This document shows, piece by piece, positions 24,894-32,499 of a stretch of 64,000 nucleotides of DNA. Under the pieces are notes generated by a model that was not told the origin of the DNA, did not search any database, and worked only from the letters and a program-made list of their open reading frames with translations. Source of the DNA: JASGIT01 sp047601665 (GTDB lineage: Bacteria > Pseudomonadota > Gammaproteobacteria > Burkholderiales > Burkholderiaceae_C); assembly GCA_047601665.1 (NCBI GenBank), contig JASGIT010000001.1:1798001-1862000 (forward strand), in the 5' to 3' direction. The number at the start of each line of letters is the position of its first letter. The stretch's first letter is position 1. Made by a program: the position numbers and the translations under genes.

Positions 24894-26469
24894 GGGACAC
24901 CTGCCTTTCTTCGCCCCCGGGCGCCGGGGCCGCGCCGCTTTCGGGCCACAGCCCGCTCATCCACAGGCCGATGGTCTCCACGTCGGTCTGCTGCGTGGGC
25001 ACGGCGGGAGAGAGCCGCCCCTCGGCGATCACCGCGATGCGGTCGCACACCTCGAACAGCTCGTCCAGTTCCTCGGACACCACCAGCACCGCCGTGCCCG
25101 CGTCGCGCAGCGCCACCAGCGCCTGGCGGATGGCGGCGGCGGCTCCGACGTCCACGCCCCAGGTGGGCTGCGCGGCCACCAGCACGGCGGGGCTCTGCAT
25201 CAGCTCGCGCCCGACGATGAACTTCTGCAGATTGCCGCCCGACAGCGAATTCGCCGCCGACTGCGCGCCGCCGCACTTGACCTTGAAGTCGGCGATGCAG
25301 CGCTCTGCAAAGGCGCGCACCGCGCCCTGCCGGATCAGGCCGCGCTGCAGCAAGCCCTGGCGGTGCGCGGTGAGCAGGGCGTTGTTCGACAGGCTCATCG
25401 CGGGCACCGCGCCCCGGCCCAGCCGTTCTTCGGGCACGAAGCCCAGACCCAGCACGCGCCGCGCGGCGCTACCCAGGTGGCCCGCGGCGTGCCCGTCCAG
25501 CAGCACCATGCCGGCATCGCCGCGCGGCAGCGGCGCTTCGCCCGAGATGGCGCGCAGCAATTCCTGCTGGCCGTTGCCCGAGACGCCGGCAATGCCCACG
25601 ATCTCGCCCGCGCGCACGTCCAGCCCGATGTCCTTGAGCGTGGTGCCGAACGGGTGCGCGGCGGGCAGGTTCAGGCCGCGCAGCGCCAGCCGCACCGCGC
25701 CCGGCGTGGCGGGGGCACCGCGCTGGCAGGCCACCAGTTCCTTGCCGATCATCATGCGCGCCATCGAGGCCGGGGTCTCGTCGCCGGGCGTGCAGTGGCC
25801 GGTCACGCGGCCATTGCGCAGCACCGTGGCGCTGTGGCACAGCTCGCGCACCTCGTCGAGCTTGTGGCTGATGTAGAGGATGCTGCAGCCCTCGTCGGAC
25901 AGTTGCCGCAGCGTCTCGAACAGCTTGCGCACCGCCTGCGGCGTGAGCACCGAGGTCGGCTCGTCCATGATGAGCAGGCGCGGATTCTGCAGCAGGCAGC
26001 GGATGATCTCCACGCGCTGGCGCTCGCCCACCGAGAGGGTGTGCACCAGCCGCTGCGGGTCCACCGGCAGGCCGTAGCGGCGGCCCACGGCGTGGATGCG
26101 CTGGGCCAGGTCCTGCATGTCGGGCCGGCCGGGCAGGGCCAGCGCCACGTTCTGCACCACCGTGAGCGTCTCGAACAGCTGGAAGTGCTGGAACACCATG
26201 CCGATGCCGAGGCTGCGCGCATGGCTCGGGCTGGCCACGCTGACCGCCTCGCCGCGCCAGCGCATCTCGCCCTCGGTGGGCGCCGTCACGCCGTAGATGA
26301 TCTTCATCAGCGTGGACTTGCCCGCGCCGTTCTCGCCCAGGATGGCGTGGATCTCGCCGGGCTGCACCGCCAGGTCGATGCCGTCGTTGGCGACGACTGA
26401 GGCATAGACCTTGCGGATGCCCTTCAGCTCCAGTTGCGGCGGCGTGCCGCCGGCGACATTGCGCAGCAT
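24880..26469 (-). CDS. ABC transporter ATPase with two nucleotide-binding domains (YufO/NupO-like)
   Basis: 529 aa double ATPase of the sugar/nucleoside-importer type. The first domain has Walker A GENGAGKS, signature LSVGERQRVEI and Walker B LLIMDEPTSVLTP. The second domain has a degenerate Walker A-like region (GVSGNGQQEL), signature LSGGNLQKFIVGREL and AVLVAAQPTWGVDVGA. This asymmetric pattern is normal for the family. It energises the two permeases downstream; the binding protein is the BMP gene. Only 1 bp separates it from the NCS2 permease gene. Confidence 0.93.
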   Translation of the reverse strand: MLRNVAGGTPPQLELKGIRKVYASVVANDGIDLAVQPGEIHAILGENGAGKSTLMKIIYGVTAPTEGEMRWRGEAVSVASPSHARSLGIGMVFQHFQLFETLTVVQNVALALPGRPDMQDLAQRIHAVGRRYGLPVDPQRLVHTLSVGERQRVEIIRCLLQNPRLLIMDEPTSVLTPQAVRKLFETLRQLSDEGCSILYISHKLDEVRELCHSATVLRNGRVTGHCTPGDETPASMARMMIGKELVACQRGAPATPGAVRLALRGLNLPAAHPFGTTLKDIGLDVRAGEIVGIAGVSGNGQQELLRAISGEAPLPRGDAGMVLLDGHAAGHLGSAARRVLGLGFVPEERLGRGAVPAMSLSNNALLTAHRQGLLQRGLIRQGAVRAFAERCIADFKVKCGGAQSAANSLSGGNLQKFIVGRELMQSPAVLVAAQPTWGVDVGAAAAIRQALVALRDAGTAVLVVSEELDELFEVCDRIAVIAEGRLSPAVPTQQTDVETIGLWMSGLWPESGAAPAPGGEERQVSHAEA

Positions 26470-26470
26470 G

Positions 26471-27877
26471 TCATGCCGCCTTGGCTTCGGGCTGCTCGGC
26501 CACCGCGCCGTGGCTCGGCTCGTGCGCGTGGAACAGCACGTTCAGCAGCACGGCGCTGAAGGTGCCCAGCAGGATGCCGTTCTGGCAGAACTTGGCCACC
26601 AGCTCGGGCAGCTGCGCGAAGAAGCGGTCGGCCACCAGCGGGATCATGCCCAGCGCGAGGCTGATGGCGACGATGTAGGCGTTCTTGCGGTTGGACACGA
26701 AGTCCACGTGGCTCAGGATGCGCACGCCGGTGGCGGCCACCATGCCGAACATCACCAGCGCCGCGCCGCCCAGCACGTACTGCGGAATCGACGCGGCGAC
26801 GAACGACAGCTTGGGAAAGCTGCTCAGCACCACCAGCATCGCCCCCGCCGTCACGCACACCCAGCGGCTGCGCACGCCCGTGACCTGCACCAGGCCCACG
26901 TTCTGCGCGTAGGAGGTGTAGGTGAAGGTGTTGAACACGCTGCCCACGATGGCGCCCACGCCGTCGGCGCGCAGGCCGCGCGCCACGTCGTCCTTGCCCA
27001 GGGGCTTGTCCACCACTTCGGCCAGCGCGAGGAACTGGCCCACGCCCTCGATCATGATCACCACCATCACCACGCACAGGGTGACGCAGGTCATCGGGTC
27101 GAACTTGGGCCAGCCGAAGTGGAACGGCGTGATGAACTGCACCCAGCCCGTGGACTGCATCCCCACGAAGTTCACCTGCCCCAGCGCCAGCGTGATGAGG
27201 AAGCCGACGACGATGCCGATCAGCACCGCGATGTTGGACAGGAAGCCCTTGCAGTACGCAATGATGAACAGGATGACCAGCAGCACGATGCCCGAGATGG
27301 CGATGTGCGACGGGATGCCATAGCTCGGGTTGTTGATCGGGCCGTTGGGACCATGGATGGTCGGGTTGCCGCCCGCCGCCCAGTTGATGCCCACGCGCAT
27401 CAGCGAGATGCCGATGATCAGCACCACCGAGCCCGTGACCACCGGCGGAAACCAGCGCAGCAGCTTGCCCACGTAGGGCGCCACCAGCAGCGTGAATATC
27501 CCCGCGACCATCACCCCGCCGAACACCGCCGTCAGCCCGAGCTGCGGATTCGTGCCGGTGGCGATGATGGGCGCCACGGCGGTGAAGGTCACGCCCATCA
27601 TCATCGGCAGGCGGATGCCCACCTTGCCGATGCCCATGCTCTGGATGATGGTGACCAGGCCGCAGCAGAACAGGTCGGCGGCGATGAGGAAGGCGGTGTC
27701 TTCCTTCGTCAGCTTCAGCGCGCCGCCGATGATGAGCGGCACCGCGATGGCCCCCGCATACATCACCAGCACGTGCTGCAGGCCCAGGGCCATTAGCTGG
27801 GGGAGGGGGAGCTTCTCGTCCACCGGGTGGACTGCGGAGGCGCTCTGTGGCGCGGTGCTGGTGGTGATCGTGGTCAT
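26471..27877 (-). CDS. NCS2-family nucleobase:cation symporter (xanthine/uracil permease type)
   Basis: 468 aa with about 12-14 membrane segments. The start at 27877 follows AGGAGACA. Typical signatures are LPLPQLMALGLQHVLVMYAGAIAVPLIIGGAL, the conserved MGVTFTAVAPII, GSVVLIIGISLMRVGINWAAGG and ALAEVVDKPLGKDD. NCS2 members carry xanthine, urate or uracil with protons or sodium. Presence of both an NCS2 permease and a BMP-type ABC importer in one operon suggests uptake of the free base and of its nucleoside or a larger form. Substrate is inferred from context. Confidence 0.93.
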   Translation of the reverse strand: MTTITTSTAPQSASAVHPVDEKLPLPQLMALGLQHVLVMYAGAIAVPLIIGGALKLTKEDTAFLIAADLFCCGLVTIIQSMGIGKVGIRLPMMMGVTFTAVAPIIATGTNPQLGLTAVFGGVMVAGIFTLLVAPYVGKLLRWFPPVVTGSVVLIIGISLMRVGINWAAGGNPTIHGPNGPINNPSYGIPSHIAISGIVLLVILFIIAYCKGFLSNIAVLIGIVVGFLITLALGQVNFVGMQSTGWVQFITPFHFGWPKFDPMTCVTLCVVMVVIMIEGVGQFLALAEVVDKPLGKDDVARGLRADGVGAIVGSVFNTFTYTSYAQNVGLVQVTGVRSRWVCVTAGAMLVVLSSFPKLSFVAASIPQYVLGGAALVMFGMVAATGVRILSHVDFVSNRKNAYIVAISLALGMIPLVADRFFAQLPELVAKFCQNGILLGTFSAVLLNVLFHAHEPSHGAVAEQPEAKAA

Positions 27878-27915
27878 GCTTGTCTCCTGATGCTGCGGTC
27901 GGCGCCGCTTGGTGC

Positions 27916-29304
27916 TTAGGTCTTTGGCAGCCAGGCCTGGGCGCGCGCCATGGCCTCGGGGCTGATGCGGGCGCGGATGCCGTCGAAGCGCGGGCCGCGC
28001 GTGGCGTCCAGCCCCAGGCGCGAGGTGGTGCCGTCGGCGGAGGACGAGGGGTCGAGCGCGCTGCCGGGCAGGCCGTCGACCACGAACATGTCCTGGTGCG
28101 GCTGGAAGTGCGTGGCCAGCGCCCAGAGCACCTCCTCGTCGCGCATGATGTCCACGTCCTCGTCCACGGCGATGACGGTCTTGAGGTACGGGTCCCAGCC
28201 CAGCAGGCCCATCATCACCTGCCGCGCCTCGCCGGGGCGGCTCTGTTTGAGCGCCACGTAGGCGTGGAAGTGCGTGCCCGAACTCGGGTAGTGCACGGCG
28301 GTGACGCCGGGGAAGCGCTCCTTGAGCTTTTCCACCATCTCTGACTCGCGCGGAATGCGGCCCAGGTTCAGGTGTTCCGCCGAATTGCCGCCCACCACGT
28401 CGAGCAGCCAGGCGTCGTTGCGGCGCAGCAGCGTCTCCACCTTCAGCACGTTGTTGGTGGAGCGGTCGGACGAGTAGCCGGTGAATTCGCCGAACGGGCC
28501 TTCCTCGGCGCGGGCGGCGGGGTCGATCACGCCCTCGATCACGAACTCGGCGTGCGCGGGCACGGCGATGCCGTACTTGGGCGTGCGAATCACGTCGAGC
28601 GGCGCGCCGAACAGGCCGCCGGCCAGGTGGCGCTCGTCCACGCCGTAGGGCAGGCGCCCCGCGCCGGCCAGCATGAACAAAGGATGGGCGCCGACCACCA
28701 TCGCCACGGGCAGCGGGCGGCCCTTGGCCTCGGCGGCGCGCAACATGCGCCACAGGTGGCCGCGCGAGTGCAGGCTGGTGGCGATCTCGGTGGGCGAGTG
28801 CACCATGGAGCGGTGGTAGCTCACGTTGCCGATGCCCTCGTCGCGGTCTTCGGACACGATGACGGCGTTGGTGATGTAGGGGCCGCGGTCGGTGGCGAAG
28901 TGGCGGATGGCCGGTACGTCGCGGTTCAGGTCGATGCCGCCGGTTTTGACCTGTTCGGTGACCGCGCCCGAGGGCAGCTCGCGCGGCGCCACCATGCGGC
29001 GGCTGCGAGCCTGGTATTCGGCATGGATGCCTGCGGGCGGCACGCCGCCCAACATGCGCCCCACGCGCTCGCGGGAGCCGAACAGGTTGGTGACCAGCGG
29101 CACGCCCAGCCCGCTGATGTGGTTGAAGCGCAGCGCGGGGTGGCGGCCCTGGGCGGCCAGCGTCCAGACGGTGGCGGTCACGTCCTCGCCTTCGCTGACG
29201 GACTGGTCCACCGTGAGCAGGTCGTCCGGGTACAGGGAAGCGTAGGCGGCGAGAAACCGGTGCAGGTCCTGGCCGGTGTCTTCGAGCAGGGCTTTTGAAT
29301 TCAT
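27916..29304 (-). CDS. UbiD-family prenyl-FMN-dependent (de)carboxylase
   Basis: 462 aa from ATG 29304, behind AGGAG. UbiD enzymes use prenylated FMN to decarboxylate or carboxylate unsaturated or aromatic acids. Visible family motifs are ITNAVIVSEDRDEGIGNVSYHRSMV (cofactor and metal region), MVVGAHPLFMLA, AEFVIEGVIDP and EEGPFGEFTGYSS, which carry the catalytic Glu-Arg-Glu network. The UbiX-type cofactor synthase is the first gene of the same operon, as expected. The substrate is unknown. The neighbours suggest a heteroaromatic acid in a purine-like degradation route, not ubiquinone synthesis. Confidence 0.9.
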   Translation of the reverse strand: MNSKALLEDTGQDLHRFLAAYASLYPDDLLTVDQSVSEGEDVTATVWTLAAQGRHPALRFNHISGLGVPLVTNLFGSRERVGRMLGGVPPAGIHAEYQARSRRMVAPRELPSGAVTEQVKTGGIDLNRDVPAIRHFATDRGPYITNAVIVSEDRDEGIGNVSYHRSMVHSPTEIATSLHSRGHLWRMLRAAEAKGRPLPVAMVVGAHPLFMLAGAGRLPYGVDERHLAGGLFGAPLDVIRTPKYGIAVPAHAEFVIEGVIDPAARAEEGPFGEFTGYSSDRSTNNVLKVETLLRRNDAWLLDVVGGNSAEHLNLGRIPRESEMVEKLKERFPGVTAVHYPSSGTHFHAYVALKQSRPGEARQVMMGLLGWDPYLKTVIAVDEDVDIMRDEEVLWALATHFQPHQDMFVVDGLPGSALDPSSSADGTTSRLGLDATRGPRFDGIRARISPEAMARAQAWLPKT

Positions 29305-29367
29305 CGAACAACTCCTGAGCAGGGCGCGGACGCGCGCCTCCCTTGCCATGGTTCAGCAATCTCTTTT

Positions 29368-29463
29368 TTTGATAGCTGCCAGCGCTTGCCATTCCTGGGT
29401 TTCAGAGGGAAAACATGCTGAAACCCAATAAAGACGAGCGCTGGCAGCTCCTTTTTTGATAGG
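29368..29463. repeat. Palindromic repeat copy 5, long nested hairpin form
   Basis: In the 182-bp gap between the first amidohydrolase and ubiD-like genes. Outer arms are GATAGCTGCCAGCGCT and AGCGCTGGCAGCTCC; inner arms are TGGGTTTCAG and CTGAAACCCA. The plus strand ends with six T residues and GATAG. It looks like two copies of the repeat in opposite orientation. It could act as a terminator on the plus strand or as an mRNA stabiliser or processing site in the minus-strand operon. Confidence 0.7.
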
Positions 29464-29486
29464 GCGCAGCCTTGCGCCCCGGGGGC

Positions 29487-30401
29487 TTACTTGACGCCTG
29501 CGTAGGTGTCGAGCAGGCGCGCCTGCGCATCGGCCTGGTCGCGCGGCGGCGGCGTGGTCTTGATGCCGCACAGCCGGGCGATGTTGTTGCCCAGGTAGTC
29601 TTCGAGCGTGTCCTCGTCGAGGTTGATGCCGTGCGGCGCGGGCTTGCACAGCATCTCCAGCTCGCGCAGCCACATGCCGGGCTCGTTGGGCGGGCTGTCG
29701 GTGCCGAAGACCAGTTTGTTCTTCGGCAGTTCCTTCGCGAACTCGGCGATGCGCGCCTGGAAGCACCAGCCGGATTCGACGTACACGTTGGGCGTGTCCA
29801 TCGCCATCCAGAAGGTCTCGAACGAGTAGTTGCCGCCGGTCTGGATGCCGAAGTGCGCGATCACGAAGTTCACCATCGGGAACTCGCGGATGATCGGATA
29901 GAACATCGTCGGGATGGTGAACGGCCCGTCGCCGGTGTGGATCAGCACCACGGTGCCGTACTTGGCGCACACCTTCATCGCGGGGCGCAGCCAGTCCAGC
30001 GCGCGGTCGGGCCGGTAGCCGTGCATGTTGGCGTGCAGCTTGATCATCTTGAAGCCGTATTCCTTGATGTGGAATTCCAGCTCGGCGGCGCCGTTCTCGG
30101 GGCCCCAGCGCGGGTTGTAGTTGAAGTTGCCGATGAAGCGGTCGGGGTACTTCTGCGTCAGCTCGGCGATGTAGGCCATGTAGTCGCGGATGCCCTCGCG
30201 CCCGCGGCGGTTGCCGTCGCGGTAGCCGGTGTTGCCGGGCGGCGGCTGGATGAAGCCCATGTCGATGCGGCGCGGCTTGCCGTTGATCATGTAGGGGCCG
30301 TCCATCAGCTTGAGCATCCGCTCGCCGTTGAAGGGCGTGCCGGTGTGGCGCCAGGCTTCGTCCACGAGGTTGGTGGGGTGCAGGTGGGTGTCGATGATCA
30401 T
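29487..30401 (-). CDS. ACMSD-type amidohydrolase (amidohydrolase_2 family), metal site complete
   Basis: 304 aa TIM-barrel hydrolase or decarboxylase. Metal ligands are in order: D4-T-H6-L-H8 on strand 1, H155 in LIHTGDGP, H183 in VIAHFG and D235 in VFGTDSPP. This is the pattern of ACMSD, gamma-resorcylate decarboxylase and isoorotate decarboxylase relatives, which are Zn-dependent non-oxidative decarboxylases or hydrolases. It lies 15 bp after a paralogue (30417-31352) that lacks the HxH pair. Reaction is unknown; a step on a heterocyclic acid near the UbiD enzyme is inferred. Confidence 0.85.
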   Translation of the reverse strand: MIIDTHLHPTNLVDEAWRHTGTPFNGERMLKLMDGPYMINGKPRRIDMGFIQPPPGNTGYRDGNRRGREGIRDYMAYIAELTQKYPDRFIGNFNYNPRWGPENGAAELEFHIKEYGFKMIKLHANMHGYRPDRALDWLRPAMKVCAKYGTVVLIHTGDGPFTIPTMFYPIIREFPMVNFVIAHFGIQTGGNYSFETFWMAMDTPNVYVESGWCFQARIAEFAKELPKNKLVFGTDSPPNEPGMWLRELEMLCKPAPHGINLDEDTLEDYLGNNIARLCGIKTTPPPRDQADAQARLLDTYAGVK

Positions 30402-30416
30402 GTCGTTCGCTCCAAA

Positions 30417-31352
30417 TCAGTACAGGCCGATGACGGGTTGGCGCTCCGCCTTGCGGCCCAGCTGCGCCTCGGCTTCCTCGAAGGTCTTGGGGTAGGGCGT
30501 GGGCTCGATGCCGACCATGCGGGCGATGTTGTTGCCCAGGTAGTCCTCCAGCGTCTCCTCGTCCAGGTTCAGGCCCTGCGGCGGGTTGGTGCACAGCACT
30601 TCGAGCAGGCGCAGCCACATGCCGGGCTCGTTGGGCGGCGTGTCGGAGCCGAAGATGATCTTGTTCTTGGGCAGCGTCTTGGCGAACTCGACGATGCGCG
30701 ACTGCAGGCACCAGCCCGATTCGCAGAACACGTTGGGCAGCTCCATGGCCCACTGGTAGGGCTCGAAGCAGTACACGCCGCCGGTCTGCACGCCGAAGTG
30801 CGCCATGATGAAGTTCACGGTGGGGAATTCCTTGATCATCGGAATCCACTCGGACGGGATGCTGTACGGGCCGTCGCCGGTGTGCAGCTTGACCGGCACG
30901 CCCAGCTCGGCGGCCTTTTGCAGCGCGGGGCGCACCCAGTCCAGCGCGCGGTCGGGGCGGTAGGCGTGCATGTTGGCCTGCATCTGCACCATCTTGAAAC
31001 CGTGCTCCTTCACGTAGCGCTCCATCGCCTCCAGCCCGTTCTGCACGCCGCAGCGCGGGTTGTAGACGAAGCAGCCGATGAAGCGGTCGGGGTGCGCCTG
31101 CACGCACTTGAGCGTGTAGGCCATGTAGGCGTCGATGGACTCGCGGCCGTCCTTTTCGCCGTCCGTCCAGGTGTAGATGGTGTTGCCCTGCGGCGGCTGG
31201 ATGAAGGCTTTGTCAATGCGGCGCGGCTTGCCGTTGACGTAGTACGGGCCGTCCATGGTCGCCAGCAGGCGATCCATGGTGTACGGGTCTCCGTCGTGCC
31301 ACCAGGCCAGGTCGACCTGGTCGGTGGGGTAGCAGCTGATGTCGATGATCAT
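30417..31352 (-). CDS. ACMSD-type amidohydrolase paralogue lacking the HxH metal motif
   Basis: 311 aa, colinear with the next gene over its whole length. Shared landmarks are NGKPRRID, RPDRALDW, LHTGDGP, IMAHFGVQTGG, ESGWC, SDTPPNEPGMWLR and LDEETLEDYLGNN. At strand 1 it reads D4-I-S-C-Y8, where the paralogue has D-T-H-L-H, so both first metal ligands are missing while the later His, His and Asp remain. Checked on the DNA at 31329-31352, where the codons are clear. It may be a non-catalytic partner of the paralogue, or use another metal arrangement. It is the first of the pair in the operon, 40 bp after the CobW gene. Confidence 0.82.
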   Translation of the reverse strand: MIIDISCYPTDQVDLAWWHDGDPYTMDRLLATMDGPYYVNGKPRRIDKAFIQPPQGNTIYTWTDGEKDGRESIDAYMAYTLKCVQAHPDRFIGCFVYNPRCGVQNGLEAMERYVKEHGFKMVQMQANMHAYRPDRALDWVRPALQKAAELGVPVKLHTGDGPYSIPSEWIPMIKEFPTVNFIMAHFGVQTGGVYCFEPYQWAMELPNVFCESGWCLQSRIVEFAKTLPKNKIIFGSDTPPNEPGMWLRLLEVLCTNPPQGLNLDEETLEDYLGNNIARMVGIEPTPYPKTFEEAEAQLGRKAERQPVIGLY

Positions 31353-31392
31353 GGAGTCGGTCTCCTTTTCGTGGATGACGGGTTGAAGCGCT

Positions 31393-32499
31393 TCAGGCGG
31401 CTTCCAAAGCCTCTTGGGGAACGGTGCAGGCCGCGAGCCGCGCGCGCAGCGCGTCGGCTTTCAGGTTGCGGCCGATGAAAACGATCTTGCTGCCCGGCGT
31501 CTCGTCCCACCACGGGATGGAGGGCTTGAGTTCCAGGATGCGGTGCACGCCCTGCAGCACGTGGCGGCGGTCGTCGCCCTGCGCGTGCAGGATGCCCTTG
31601 ACGCGGTAGATGTCGTCGCCATCCACGGCCAGCAGTTCGTTCAGCGACTGCATCAGGCGTTCGGTGTCGAAGGGCTGGTCGAACAGCAGCGAGACCGAGC
31701 CCACGGACGGGTCGTGGCTGTGCGGGGCGAGCATGGCGGCGACGTCGTGCGAAGCGTGGCCGTGCTCGTGGCCGCAATGGTCGTCGCACACATGGCCGTG
31801 GTCGTGGTGGTCGTGGCCGCCAAAGAAATGCGGGTCGGTCGAGGTCAGTGCATCGCACTCGAACGACTGCAGGCCGAGGATGTGCGACAAATCCACCCGC
31901 GCCTGCACCGTGCGCAGGATGGGCGCGCTGCTGTTCAGTGCGCGGATGCGGCCCTCCAGGTCGGCCAGTTGCGCGGGCGCGACCAGGTCGGTCTTGTTCA
32001 TCAAAATGCGGTCGGCCACCACGATCTGCTGCACGGCCTGGTTGTCGTGGTCTTCGAGGGCCGGGTCGTCCAGGTGCGGCTGCACGTGCAATGCATCCAC
32101 CAGCGTGACCACGCCGTCGAGCACCACCTGCTTGGCAACTTCGTTGTCCATGAAGAAGGTGGCGGCCACGGGCGTCGGGTCGGCCAGGCCGCTGGTCTCG
32201 ACCAGGATGTGGTCGAACTGGTCCTGCCGCTCCAGCAGCATCTGCAGCGTCTTGACCAGGTCGTTGCGCACGTCCACGGTGCAGCAGATGCAGCCGTTGA
32301 CGATCTGGAAAATCTCCTCGTCCGAGTTGGCCATCACCAGGTCGGAGTCCACGTCCACCTCGCCGAACTCGTTCTCGATCACCGCGATGCGGTGGCCGTG
32401 CTTCTCGGTCAGGATGTAGTTGAGCAGCGTGGTCTTGCCCGCGCCGAGAAAGCCGGTGAGGATGGTGACGGGCACCGGGCGCTTTGTGGTCGCGTTCAT
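31393..32499 (-). CDS. CobW/COG0523-family GTPase metallochaperone
   Basis: 368 aa. G-domain motifs are LTGFLGAGKTTLLNY (P-loop), IENEFGEVDVD, the metal-binding NGCICC, ETSGLADP (Walker B region) and NKTDLV. A His- and Asp-rich linker (GGHDHHDHGHVCDDHCGHEH) precedes the CobW C-terminal domain. COG0523 proteins deliver Zn or other metals to partner enzymes. The operon encodes metal-dependent amidohydrolases directly downstream, and its start overlaps the Mo-subunit stop by four bases, so it probably metallates one of these. Confidence 0.92.
   Translation of the reverse strand: MNATTKRPVPVTILTGFLGAGKTTLLNYILTEKHGHRIAVIENEFGEVDVDSDLVMANSDEEIFQIVNGCICCTVDVRNDLVKTLQMLLERQDQFDHILVETSGLADPTPVAATFFMDNEVAKQVVLDGVVTLVDALHVQPHLDDPALEDHDNQAVQQIVVADRILMNKTDLVAPAQLADLEGRIRALNSSAPILRTVQARVDLSHILGLQSFECDALTSTDPHFFGGHDHHDHGHVCDDHCGHEHGHASHDVAAMLAPHSHDPSVGSVSLLFDQPFDTERLMQSLNELLAVDGDDIYRVKGILHAQGDDRRHVLQGVHRILELKPSIPWWDETPGSKIVFIGRNLKADALRARLAACTVPQEALEAA

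Noticed and set aside
26471..29392. 973-codon frame joining the NCS2 permease to upstream sequence
   Set aside because: The extra N-terminal part is the wrong frame of the UbiD gene; the permease has a ribosome site and ATG at 27877.
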